Of a stretch of 33,111 nt of DNA, positions 23,695-31,736 are shown in pieces (positions within the stretch are counted from its first letter, which is position 1; every line of letters starts with the position of its first letter). Origin of the DNA: JBQCHF01 sp051953655. Lineage in GTDB: Bacteria > Actinomycetota > Actinomycetes > Motilibacterales > Motilibacteraceae. The position numbers and the translations under genes are program-made. The stretch spans positions 1 to 33,111 of the forward strand of contig JBQCIO010000036.1 in NCBI GenBank assembly GCA_051953655.1. Reading direction: 5' to 3'. The notes below the pieces were generated by a model. The model was not told where the DNA came from. It saw only the letters and a list, made by a program, of their open reading frames with translations, and searched no databases.

Positions 23695-24601
23695 GCTGCG
23701 GCCGGCCTGAGCGCAGGGCGACGGCCAGCAGCGTGGCCGCGGGCCCGGCGGGCTCGGCGTGCGAGCGCCAGACGGCGCGGAACCGCCGGCGCAGCGGCAG
23801 GTCGGCCGCGACCGCGACCAGCACCCCGGCGTCGACGTCGGCCCGCACCGCGAGCTCGCTGAGCACGGCCGGCCCCTCCCCCGCCACGACCGCGGCGCGG
23901 ATGGCGGTGGTGGAGCCGAGCTCCAGCGCCGAGCGTGGCCCGAGGCCGCGGGCACGCAGCACCCGCTCCAGCGCCTCCCGGGTGCCCGAGCCCTGCTCGC
24001 GCAGCACCAGCGGCTCGGCGGCCAGCTCGGCGGCCGGGAGCGGGTCCTGCCGGCCGGCCCAGCGGTGCGCCGGCGCGACCACGACGACCAGCGAGTCCTC
24101 GCCCACCACAGCGGACCTCAGCCCGCGGGGCGCACCGACGCCCTCCACGAAACCGAGGTCGACGGCTCCGTCGCGCACGAGCTCGGCCACCCCGTCGGAG
24201 TTGACGACCTGCAGCGCCACCGCCGAGCCGGGCCGCTCGCGGTGGTAGGCCACCAACCAGCCGGGCACCAGGTGGTCGGCGACCGTGAGGGACGCGGCCA
24301 CCCGCAGCCGCTGGTCCCGCCCGTCGTGCAGCGCCTCCACGCTGCGCGCGAGCACCTCCACGGCGTCCAGCACCGGGCGGGCCCAGTCGACGACCGACGC
24401 CCCGGCCGCGGTGAGCGTGGACCCCGAGGTGGTGCGGGTGAGCAGGGTCAGGCCCAGCCGTCGCTCGAGGTTGCGCATGCGCTGGCTGGCCGCTGGCTGG
24501 GTCATGGCCAGCCGAGCGGCCGCCCGGCCGAGGCTGCCGGACTCGGCCACGGCGACGAGCAGCCGCAGCGAGGTCAGGTCGAGGTCGTCGGCGAGCGGCA
24601 T
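23672..24601 (-). CDS. LysR-family transcriptional regulator
   Basis: The 309-residue product has an N-terminal winged helix-turn-helix (about residues 8-66: LDLTSLRLLVAVAESGSLG, then MTQPAASQRMRNLERRLG). A periplasmic-binding-like effector domain follows, with LVLREQGSGTREALERVL. It is divergent from a YeiH-family exporter with 120 bp between the starts. In E. coli the LysR-type YeiE is paired with YeiH, so control of that neighbour is the best guess. ATG at 24601 has TAGGCT 6 bases upstream and no Shine-Dalgarno sequence, so it is probably leaderless. The ligand is unknown. Confidence 0.93.
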   Translation of the reverse strand: MPLADDLDLTSLRLLVAVAESGSLGRAAARLAMTQPAASQRMRNLERRLGLTLLTRTTSGSTLTAAGASVVDWARPVLDAVEVLARSVEALHDGRDQRLRVAASLTVADHLVPGWLVAYHRERPGSAVALQVVNSDGVAELVRDGAVDLGFVEGVGAPRGLRSAVVGEDSLVVVVAPAHRWAGRQDPLPAAELAAEPLVLREQGSGTREALERVLRARGLGPRSALELGSTTAIRAAVVAGEGPAVLSELAVRADVDAGVLVAVAADLPLRRRFRAVWRSHAEPAGPAATLLAVALRSGRPQLTRPAAT

Positions 24602-24607
24602 AAGCAG

Positions 24608-24613
24608 AGCCTA
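24608..24613 (-). promoter_or_regulatory. -10 element of leaderless lysR-type gene
   Basis: TAGGCT on the minus strand is 6 bases before ATG at 24601. It lies in the 120-bp divergent region shared with the exporter gene, where a LysR operator would be expected. Confidence 0.62.
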
Positions 24614-24721
24614 TGACCGCATCACCGACCGCTCCCTACCGGGCGCGAGGAGTCGTCGCCAGGGTGGGCACGCTGCCGGACGTCCGGCGAACGACCGGGA
24701 CCAGTCGACGGAAGGGCCGAC

Positions 24722-25786
24722 GTGCATCGCCAGGCCGAGGTGCTGCCGCGCGTCGGGAAGCCGTCGCTGCGCGCGATCACCCCGCGCCTGCGCATGCTCG
24801 CCCCCGGGCTGGTGCCTGCGGTGGTGGTCGCCGCGGTGGCCACCGCGCTCGGACACGTCGTGCCGCTCGTCGGCGCCCCGGTGCTCGGCATCGTGCTCGG
24901 CGCACTGGTCGGCGCACTGCGTCGACCGGGCGAGCGGCAGACACCCGGCCTGCGGCTGGCCTCCCGCGGGGTGCTGCAGACCGGCGTCGTGCTGCTCGGG
25001 ACCGGTCTGCCGCTCGGGGAGGTGCTCCGGGTCGGCGGCGGCTCCCTGCCGGTGATGCTGGGCACCCTCGCGGTGGCTCTGGGCGGCGCCGCCCTGCTCG
25101 GCCGCCTGCTCGGGCTGCCCTCGGGCATCCGGACGCTCGTCGGCGTCGGGACCGGCATCTGCGGCGCGTCCGCGATCGCGGCGGTGACCAGCGTCGTGTC
25201 CGTCGCCGAGGCCGACGTCGCCTACGCCATCGGCACGATCTTCACCTACAACGTGGCCGCGGTCCTGGCCTTCCCCGCCATCGGCCACGTCCTGGGCCTG
25301 TCCCAGCATGCCTTCGGGCTGTGGGCCGGGACGGCGGTGAACGACACCAGCTCGGTCGTGGCGGCCGCCTACTCCTACGGCACGTCGGCGGGCTCCTACG
25401 CCGTGGTCGTGAAGCTGACACGAAGCCTGATGATCGTGCCGATCTGCCTGGTGCTGGCGGCGATGTCGGCGCGTCGGTCCGCCGCCGCGGGCACGGGCAC
25501 GGGCACGGGAGGCACCCGGCCGTGGCGCCTGGTGCCGCCGTTCATCGTCGGCTTCGTGCTGGCCAGCGTGCTCGACACCCTCGGGCTGGTGCCCGGTTCC
25601 TGGCACGGGACGCTCACCTGGCTGGCGGTGTTCTGCACGACCGTCGCACTGTCGTCGATCGGGCTCACGACAGATCCCGGCGCACTGCGCCGCGCCGGCT
25701 CTCGGCCGCTGCTGCTGGGCGGGCTGCTGTGGGTGCTGGTGGCGGTGTCGAGCCTGGGGCTGCAGGCGGTCACCGGGACGCTCTGA
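24722..25786 (+). CDS. YeiH family (UPF0324) putative sulfate-type exporter
   Basis: The 354-residue integral membrane protein has about ten hydrophobic segments. Its motifs are typical of UPF0324/YeiH: LQTGVVLLGTGLPLGEVL, GVGTGICGASAIAAV and WAGTAVNDTSSVVAAAYSYG. Members are annotated as putative sulfate or anion exporters, but direct evidence of substrate is scarce. A repeat-rich loop of Gly and Thr (from GGGCAC repeats near 25491-25510) precedes the last three segments. GTG at 24722 is preceded by GGAAGGG at suitable spacing. It is divergent from a LysR-type gene that probably controls it. Confidence 0.92.
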   Translation: MHRQAEVLPRVGKPSLRAITPRLRMLAPGLVPAVVVAAVATALGHVVPLVGAPVLGIVLGALVGALRRPGERQTPGLRLASRGVLQTGVVLLGTGLPLGEVLRVGGGSLPVMLGTLAVALGGAALLGRLLGLPSGIRTLVGVGTGICGASAIAAVTSVVSVAEADVAYAIGTIFTYNVAAVLAFPAIGHVLGLSQHAFGLWAGTAVNDTSSVVAAAYSYGTSAGSYAVVVKLTRSLMIVPICLVLAAMSARRSAAAGTGTGTGGTRPWRLVPPFIVGFVLASVLDTLGLVPGSWHGTLTWLAVFCTTVALSSIGLTTDPGALRRAGSRPLLLGGLLWVLVAVSSLGLQAVTGTL

Positions 25787-25883
25787 CGACACCTCCTTCT
25801 GGTGATCAGATCATCGTCGGGCGCCGGTCCGGTGGTGGTCGGGTCCAGGGCGGCTGGTGACGAGAGCGGGCGTGTTCTCGTTG

Positions 25884-25900
25884 CCGGCAGCCGGTTTTTT
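25884..25900 (+). terminator. Possible intrinsic terminator after yeiH-like gene
   Basis: A short stem CCGG-CAG-CCGG (25884-25894) is followed by six T residues (25895-25900), rare in this GC-rich window. It lies about 97 bases past the exporter stop. The stem is only 4-5 bp, so the call is weak. Confidence 0.35.
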
Positions 25901-25919
25901 CGCGCATCATGAGACCTGG

Positions 25920-25946
25920 TGCACCCGCTCTGAGCGTACGGGTGCA
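25920..25946. repeat. Inverted repeat with 11-base loop
   Basis: TGCACCCG (25920-25927) and CGGGTGCA (25939-25946) are perfect complements. It could be a second terminator hairpin or a protein-binding site. It has no T-run on either side. Confidence 0.6.
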
Positions 25947-26295
25947 TCAAGATCGGCAGACTGCCGGCTTCGATGTCACCGGCGACCCCGACGAGGCGCC
26001 CCCGTTCTCGCTGATGCCGAGGCGGCAGCCGCCGCAGACACCGACGACGTGACGTCCTGCCCTGCCCGCCGCCCAGCCCAGCCCAGGTCGCAGCATGGCG
26101 CCGCCGACCTGCTGGGCCCGGCACCGCAACCCGGTCCCCTCTACCGCAGCATCGTGCGCGCCCGCTCGACCTCGTTCCTGCTCATCGCCGCTGGCGACGT
26201 GGCCGACGAGCCGGACGATGCCCGGTCGCTGCGCAGACCGCCTCGCCCTGGCGGCCAACGTCCTCAGCGAGATCTAGGACCCTGCACGGGCCAGC

Positions 26296-28029
26296 TCAGC
26301 CGGCCTCTCTCCTACCGTCCGTCGTCGTTTCGGCCTCCTCGGGGGGCGCGCCCACCGCGGGCTGCCCGGTGGGCTCGAGCAGGCCCCGCTCCTCCACCAG
26401 CGGGATGGACAGGACCTTGTAGCCGGCCTCGTCGAACAGCACGGTCACCTTGTCGCCGTCCTCGGCGCCCATGACCGTGCCGTCGCCCCACTCGGGGTGA
26501 TGCACCCGGCTGGCCGCAGGCAGCTCCTCGGTGCCGCCGGCCACGGTGGACGGCTCCTCCCCGGCTGCCTCGGCGGCGAGGCAGATGTCGCAGTTGCCGC
26601 ACGGACCGGGCAGCTCCTCGCCGAAGTACGCGAGCAGGTAGCCGCGGCGGCAGGCGGTCGTCTCGGCGTAGCCGCGCATCATGTCCGTGCGCGAACGCTC
26701 CACGGCCCGCTGCTGCTCGGCGAGCTCGAGCGCGGCGTCGACGGCGTCGCGCGGGTCCTCCGGTCCGCACCAGGTCAGCCTGCCGCGAGCGTCCGGCCGG
26801 GCCGCACCGCTCTCCACCAGCAGGTTGGCCAGCACGCCGACGCGCCGGATCGGGAGGTCGGCCCGGCGGCCGAGAGCGGTACGGGCCAGCGGGCCGTGCT
26901 GGCGCAGCACCCGGACCACCTCGGCCAGGTCCTCCCGGTGAGGAAGGCCGGCGCTGAGGAAGCGCTGCAGCCCGAGGTCGCCGGGACGGTAGACCAGCAG
27001 GCCGAGCGCCGGCTCCCCGTCCCGGCCGGCGCGGCCCACCTCCTGCCAGTACTCGTCCGGCGACGCGGGCACCGCCGCGTGCAGGACGGTGCGCACGTCG
27101 GGCTTGTCGATGCCCATGCCGAACGCCGACGTCGCCACGACGACGTCGAGATGGCCCTCCAGGAAGGCTCGCTGCACGCCCTCCCGTTCGTTGCCGCGCA
27201 GCCCAGCGTGGTAGGCCGCCGCCGAGAAACCCAGCGCGGCCAGTGCTTCTGCGACCTCCTCGGTGGCGCGCCGCGTGGAGCAGTACACGATCTCCGGCTT
27301 GGCCTCGGCCGCGGCGCGCAGCACCACCGTCTCCCGCTGCGCATCGCCCTGCTCGGCGCGCACGACCTCGAGGCGGATGGCCGGCCGGTCCAGGTCGCGG
27401 AGGACGACCGCCGGGTCGACGAGCCCGAGCCGGGCGACGACGTCGTCGCGCACCGGCGGCGACGCGGTGGCGGTGAGCGCCACCACCGGCGGGTGGCCGA
27501 GCGGGCCGAGCGCCTCCGGGATGCGCAGGTAGTCCGGCCGGAAGTCGTGGCCCCACGAGGAGATGCAGTGCGCCTCGTCGACGCACACCAGGCCGGGACG
27601 TGCCGCGGAGAGCTGGTCGAGGACGCCGGCAGCGGCCAGCTGCTCGGGCGCGAGCAGCAGCACGTCGAGCCGCCCGTCGTGGAGCGCCTCGAGCACCGCC
27701 GACCGTTCGCGCTCGGACTCCTGGGAGGACAGCCGGGCCGAGCGGATCCCCGCTCCGTCCATGGTCGCCACCTGGTCGCGCTGCAACGACAGCAGCGGGG
27801 AGACGACCAGTGTCGGCCCGGCCCCGGCCTCGCGGCGGAGCAGCCCGGCGAGCTGGTAGACCGCTGACTTGCCCGAGCCGGTCGGCATGACCGCGAGGAC
27901 GTCCCGCCCCCGCACCGCGGCGAGGATCGCCGCCTCCTGGGCCGGGCGCAGCCGCTCCCAGCCGAAGCGCTCCCGGGCGAGCTCGGCTGCCCGGGCGAGG
28001 ACCCCCGCGTCGTCCGTGGCCTCAGCCAT
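26296..28029 (-). CDS. recQ: RecQ-family ATP-dependent DNA helicase with UvrD/PcrA-like C-terminal domain
   Basis: The 577-residue product is an SF2 3'-5' DNA helicase. Walker A is MPTGSGKS (48-55) and the DEAH box at 151-154 is followed by the RecQ aromatic loop CISSWGHDFRPDY. Motif VI is QEVGRAGRDG. The RecQ zinc site is C460, C477, C480 and C483. A C-terminal segment (about 508-552, HHPEWGDGTVMGAEDGDKVT and VLFDEAGYKVL) resembles the Tudor-like domain at the end of UvrD/PcrA, which binds RNA polymerase. There is no HRDC domain. ATG at 28029 lies inside the end of the aldose-epimerase gene (8-bp overlap), so the two are probably co-transcribed. It likely acts in recombination repair. Confidence 0.93.
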   Translation of the reverse strand: MAEATDDAGVLARAAELARERFGWERLRPAQEAAILAAVRGRDVLAVMPTGSGKSAVYQLAGLLRREAGAGPTLVVSPLLSLQRDQVATMDGAGIRSARLSSQESERERSAVLEALHDGRLDVLLLAPEQLAAAGVLDQLSAARPGLVCVDEAHCISSWGHDFRPDYLRIPEALGPLGHPPVVALTATASPPVRDDVVARLGLVDPAVVLRDLDRPAIRLEVVRAEQGDAQRETVVLRAAAEAKPEIVYCSTRRATEEVAEALAALGFSAAAYHAGLRGNEREGVQRAFLEGHLDVVVATSAFGMGIDKPDVRTVLHAAVPASPDEYWQEVGRAGRDGEPALGLLVYRPGDLGLQRFLSAGLPHREDLAEVVRVLRQHGPLARTALGRRADLPIRRVGVLANLLVESGAARPDARGRLTWCGPEDPRDAVDAALELAEQQRAVERSRTDMMRGYAETTACRRGYLLAYFGEELPGPCGNCDICLAAEAAGEEPSTVAGGTEELPAASRVHHPEWGDGTVMGAEDGDKVTVLFDEAGYKVLSIPLVEERGLLEPTGQPAVGAPPEEAETTTDGRREAG

Positions 28030-28963
28030 CGAGCAACCGCAGGCCCCAGCTGCCGGTGTGGGAGGAACCCGGCTCGAGCCGGACGACGCCGGTGCCGTCG
28101 CGGAAGGCGTTGGGCGGGCAGGTCATCGGCTCCAGCCCGAGGCTGCGCCGGCGCTCGGACTCCTCCGGCAGCGTGTCGCCGGTGAAGACCTCGATCCATG
28201 CGTGCTTGTCGTCCACCCAGAACTCCACCGTGCGCCCACCGTCCGGATGGGCGACGGTGACCACGGCACGGCCGGAGGCGTCGCGCTCGAGGTCGACGTA
28301 GGCGTTGTCGATCTGCCGGTCCCCGAGCCGCTGCGGCGTGCGCAGGTCGTAGGGCGTGCCCTCGACGTCGGCCACGCCGGTGGGCGCCTGCTGCTCGCCG
28401 GTGGGCAGCCACCTGGCTGCCGGCACGTGCACCACCGCGTCGTCGATCAGGTCGGTCCCCACGGTGACGTAGGGGTGGGCGCCGCTGCCGTAGGGGGCCG
28501 CCTGCCCGCTCAGGTTGGTGGCGCTGGTGGTCACCGTGACGCCGTCGTCGGTGAGCTCGTAGCGCGCCTGGACCTCGAGCAGGAAGGGATAGCCGGTCTG
28601 CGGCCAGACGGTGGCACCCATCACGAGGCAGCGCTCGTCGCGCTCCACCAGCCGCCACGGGGCGAACCGCAGCAGGCCGTGCAGGGCGTTGGACTGCTCC
28701 GGCTCGGTGAGCGCGAGCTGCTGCTCCTGCCCGTCCCAGCGGTAGGTCCCGTCCTGGACCCGGTTGGGCCAGGGGATCAGCAGCTGACCCCGGGCCGCCG
28801 TGACGGGTTCGTGCTCGCCGTAGCCGGCGAGCACGGGCACGCCGCGCACGGACAGCTCCCGCAGCCCCCCGCCGACCTCGACGACGACCGCCCGCACGTC
28901 CCCGTGCTCGAGGACGTGCTGCTCCCCCGTCGGGTTGCGCTCGAACGACGTCTCGCTGCTCAT
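28022..28963 (-). CDS. Aldose 1-epimerase family protein
   Basis: The 313-residue product belongs to the aldose 1-epimerase (mutarotase) superfamily, which interconverts sugar anomers. Visible motifs are GQLLIPWPNRVQDGTYRWDG, ALHGLLRFAPW with a likely substrate His, YGSGAHPYVTVG with the catalytic-type His, and GLEPMTCPPNAF with the likely catalytic Glu. The substrate is unknown. Since GT2 and HldE genes lie upstream, a role in sugar supply for glycan synthesis is possible but unproven. ATG at 28963 is preceded by an AGGTG-type site. The gene starts 67 bases after the GT2 stop and overlaps recQ by 8 bp. Confidence 0.9.
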   Translation of the reverse strand: MSSETSFERNPTGEQHVLEHGDVRAVVVEVGGGLRELSVRGVPVLAGYGEHEPVTAARGQLLIPWPNRVQDGTYRWDGQEQQLALTEPEQSNALHGLLRFAPWRLVERDERCLVMGATVWPQTGYPFLLEVQARYELTDDGVTVTTSATNLSGQAAPYGSGAHPYVTVGTDLIDDAVVHVPAARWLPTGEQQAPTGVADVEGTPYDLRTPQRLGDRQIDNAYVDLERDASGRAVVTVAHPDGGRTVEFWVDDKHAWIEVFTGDTLPEESERRRSLGLEPMTCPPNAFRDGTGVVRLEPGSSHTGSWGLRLLDG

Positions 28964-29030
28964 GCCCTGCACCTGCCCTCGGGTCCGTCCACCAACCGTC
29001 GAGCAGGATGTCGCACCGCGCACTCGTCCG

Positions 29031-29858
29031 TCACGGCAGCCCCACCACCTGGTAGGCCTCGTGCTCGCGCTCCAGCACCGTGGTCGGCGCCTCCAGGTGG
29101 TAGGCGGCGCTGGGCACCAGGCCGGCACCTCCGTACCGGGCCATGACGCGCAGCTGGGCGAGCACGTCCTCCCCGCTGTGCGCCGACGGCAGCTCCCCCC
29201 AGAAGTCGAACCCGCCGCACTCGAGCAGCCGCTCCCGGTCGTACATCGCGCAGCCGCCCACCCAGGCCACCTTGTAGGCCCGCCACTCACCCTCGGCCAA
29301 CCCAAGCTTCTCCGCCAGGTGGAGGAGGTTGGCCGCGTTGTGCAGCCGCCAGCGCTCCCAGGCCGCGCTCTCCGGAGCGACCCGCTCCGGCAGCACCTCT
29401 CCCTCCCACTCCTCGTAGGAGACCAGCTCGTCCGGGCGCACGTCATCCTTGAAGGACAGGCCCTGGACCGCCATGCCGACGAAGCCGCAGCGCAGGACGT
29501 CGAGCGCATCACCCATGGTCCGCAGGGCGTGCGGGCGCAGGAGGACGTCGTCGTCCAGGCACAGCACCCGCCCAGCGTCGGCGCGGGAGAGCAGGAAGGC
29601 GCGCTGCTCGGCCACCCCCCGGCGTTCCGGGCGGTGGTGCAGCTCCACCTCGACGCCGGTGTGCTCGAGCAGCCGGACCACGGTGGCCACGGCCGGGGCG
29701 CGGTAGGACGCCTCGCCGCGCGTCTGGTCGCTCACCACCACCCGGTGCGGCCGCGCCTCCTGGGCCGACAGCCCGGCGAGGGTGACCGCGAGCTCGGTCG
29801 GCCGGTCCACCGTCGGCACGAGCACATCCACCCGCCGGTCGTGCTGGACAGAGCTCAT
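29031..29858 (-). CDS. Family 2 glycosyltransferase
   Basis: The 275-residue product is a GT-A fold glycosyltransferase. The N-terminal strand VDVLVPTVDRPTELAVTLAG and the metal/nucleotide-sugar motif LCLDDDVLL (DDD at 102-104) are typical. A later segment WVGGCAMYDRERLLECGGFD is followed by the acceptor-side HSGEDVLAQLR. No membrane segment is visible, so it probably acts at the inner face of the membrane. The start ATG overlaps the hldE stop (ATGA at 29855-29858), which ties it to ADP-heptose synthesis. The donor and acceptor sugars cannot be read from sequence. It may transfer heptose or extend the same glycan. Confidence 0.92.
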   Translation of the reverse strand: MSSVQHDRRVDVLVPTVDRPTELAVTLAGLSAQEARPHRVVVSDQTRGEASYRAPAVATVVRLLEHTGVEVELHHRPERRGVAEQRAFLLSRADAGRVLCLDDDVLLRPHALRTMGDALDVLRCGFVGMAVQGLSFKDDVRPDELVSYEEWEGEVLPERVAPESAAWERWRLHNAANLLHLAEKLGLAEGEWRAYKVAWVGGCAMYDRERLLECGGFDFWGELPSAHSGEDVLAQLRVMARYGGAGLVPSAAYHLEAPTTVLEREHEAYQVVGLP

Positions 29859-31546
29859 GCCTTCCCTCGCACATCCGCCTCCGACGGTCCGTCGGAGCTG
29901 TTGGAGCTGTTGGAGCCCATGGGGTCCTTGGACTCGTCGGAGCCGTCGGAGCCGCTCGAGCCGTCGGGGCTCAACGGCAGGTCCAGGTAGCTCGTCAGGC
30001 GCAGCTCGGCCCCGACCTCCTGCGCGGCGTCCAGCTCGGGCACCATCTCCGGCACGTAGTCCCCGCCCTTCACCAGCACGTGCGGCCGCAGCCGCCGCAG
30101 CACCCCGCGCGGGCTGGGCTCGTCGAACACGACCACGTGGTCGGCCAGGCCCAGGCGCTCGACGGCGGCACGACGCTGCGCGAGCGGCTGCCGGGGCGGA
30201 CGCCCCTGGGTGAGGGCCGTCATGCCGGCGTCGCTGTTCACCGCCACCACGAGCACGTCGCCCTGCTGGCGCGCCTCACGCAGATAGCGCACGTGTCCCT
30301 GGTGGAGCTGGTCGAAGCAGCCGGTGGCGAGCACCACGCTGGTCCCGGCGGCGGCGGCGTCGCGACGGATCGCGTCGAGCACCTCTTCCAGCCCGACGGC
30401 GGCGTCGCTCGTCGGCACGCCCAGCGACGCGAGCAGCTCGTCGCGCGGGCACACGGCGGTGCCGGGACGCCGGACAGCCAGCGACGCGGCGGCGCAGCCC
30501 AGCGCGAGAGCCAGGCCCTCGCCGTCGGAACGGCCGTCCCGGAGGGACACGGCGAGCGCGGCGGCGTAGGCCGCGGTGAAGGCGTCGCCCGCCCCTACCG
30601 CGGGGACGTCCACCGGCTCGGGGACCGGGGCCGTGGCCACCAGCGACCCTCGGGAGAGCAGCGCCGCGCCGTGCCGGTCGAGGGTGACGGCCACCCGCTG
30701 CGCACCCAGTCGTCCGAGCACCTCCGACGCGTGGTCGGAGAGCCAGGAGCTCCTGTGCTCGCCGGCGACCTCCCCTGCGGCGGTGACGGCGGAGAGCTCG
30801 GGCCAGCTCGGCGTCATGGCGTGCACGCCGGCCTCGCGCCAGCGCGTCGGGTCGTGGGCGTCCACGACCACCGCGCACGGCCGTCGCCGGACCGGGCCGG
30901 CCAGCAGGTCGGCCAGGAGCGCCACCACCTCGGACCCCGCCGCCCCCAGCCCGTAGTCGCCGACGACCACGGCCGGGCGAGGCCCCGCGCCGTCGCGCAG
31001 GTCGACCACGTCGGGGGGCGTCGCGGGGGGCACCCCGTCCAGCACCTCCCGCAGCTCAGCGGCCACCAGGGCAGCGACGTCGCGCGGCCGGCAGCCCCGG
31101 TCGACGCGCGCGACGATCGAGCCGTCGGCCACGAACCGCTGCTTGACCGGCGTCTGCAGGCCCGGCACCCGCGGGCCGCGCACGAGCACTCCGGCCTCGG
31201 CCAGGACCGCCGCGAGCTGGTCGGCGCCAGGGTCGTCCGGCCCGCCCAGCGCGGTCACCATCGTCACCTGGCAGCCCAGCGCGGCCAGGTTGGCGGCGAT
31301 GTTGGCCGCCCCGCCCGGGGCCCGGCGCACCGACTGCTCCTCGACCACCGGCACCGGCGCCTCCCGGCACAGCTTGGTGGCCGTGCCCTGCACCCAGACG
31401 TCGAGCACCGCGTCGCCGACGACGACGACCGGCAGGCCGGCCAGCGCGCGGACGAGCTCACCGGCGGCGGCCTGCGAGGCACCGTCGGTGAGGACGGCGG
31501 CGCCGGCGGCGCCGCCTCCGGCGGTACGGGACGTGGGTGCGGCCAC
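29855..31546 (-). CDS. hldE: Bifunctional heptose-7-phosphate kinase / heptose-1-phosphate adenylyltransferase
   Basis: HldE carries out two steps to ADP-heptose: phosphorylation of heptose 7-phosphate and adenylylation of heptose 1-phosphate. The 563-residue product has an N-terminal PfkB-type kinase (APGGAANIAANLAALG near 76; catalytic GAGD at 318-321). A C-terminal nucleotidyltransferase domain follows, with ATGCFDQLHQGHVRYL (HxGH at 415-418) and VVAVNSD. Length is larger than E. coli HldE (about 477) because of an N-terminal Ala-rich lead, internal expansions and a Ser/Asp/Gly-rich tail of about 40 residues from 525. GTG at 31546 has GGAAGGAG upstream. The tail DNA is a degenerate 9-bp repeat. 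GT2 follows and a GT9 gene is divergent. Confidence 0.93.
   Translation of the reverse strand: MAAPTSRTAGGGAAGAAVLTDGASQAAAGELVRALAGLPVVVVGDAVLDVWVQGTATKLCREAPVPVVEEQSVRRAPGGAANIAANLAALGCQVTMVTALGGPDDPGADQLAAVLAEAGVLVRGPRVPGLQTPVKQRFVADGSIVARVDRGCRPRDVAALVAAELREVLDGVPPATPPDVVDLRDGAGPRPAVVVGDYGLGAAGSEVVALLADLLAGPVRRRPCAVVVDAHDPTRWREAGVHAMTPSWPELSAVTAAGEVAGEHRSSWLSDHASEVLGRLGAQRVAVTLDRHGAALLSRGSLVATAPVPEPVDVPAVGAGDAFTAAYAAALAVSLRDGRSDGEGLALALGCAAASLAVRRPGTAVCPRDELLASLGVPTSDAAVGLEEVLDAIRRDAAAAGTSVVLATGCFDQLHQGHVRYLREARQQGDVLVVAVNSDAGMTALTQGRPPRQPLAQRRAAVERLGLADHVVVFDEPSPRGVLRRLRPHVLVKGGDYVPEMVPELDAAQEVGAELRLTSYLDLPLSPDGSSGSDGSDESKDPMGSNSSNSSDGPSEADVRGKA
29880..29965. repeat. Degenerate 9-bp repeat encoding the Ser-rich tail of HldE
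   Basis: Plus-strand units such as GAGCTGTTG and GAGCCGTCG recur, encoding Ser, Asn, Asp and Gly-rich sequence on the minus strand. The copies are imperfect. Confidence 0.6.
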
Positions 31547-31662
31547 GGGCGCTCCTTCCCCTGCGGTGCGGCTCGGCTCCTGCGCGCGGGACGGCGCACG
31601 ACCGTCCGCGGCGACGGTCCTTGGTGCCTCCAGCGGGGCAGGTCAAACGCCCGAGCGGACTT

Positions 31663-31703
31663 CTCCTGCTCCTGCTCCTGCTCCTCCTCGTCCTCCTCCT
31701 CGG
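31663..31703. repeat. CTCCTG-rich pyrimidine tract in the hldE / GT9 divergent region
   Basis: Four to five CTCCTG or CTCCTC units form an almost pure pyrimidine tract on the plus strand. It sits between the divergent hldE and GT9 starts, within 191 bp that show no convincing promoter on either strand. Confidence 0.7.
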
Positions 31704-31736
31704 TCCGCGGACGGCGGCACCTCGTCCCGGCACCGC

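Larger units (their letters stand above)
25787..26295. other. Stretch without an intact gene between yeiH-like gene and recQ
   Basis: No complete gene is supported here. It holds a T-rich hairpin (25884-25900), an 8-bp inverted repeat (25920-25946) and a patchy coding-like signal on the plus strand from about 25942 to 26277. The latter reads as protein only if two frameshifts are allowed (FDVTGDPDEAPPF, then LADAEAAAAADTDDV, then DRLALAANVLSEI before a TAG). This may be a decayed gene. I do not recognise the family. Confidence 0.4.
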
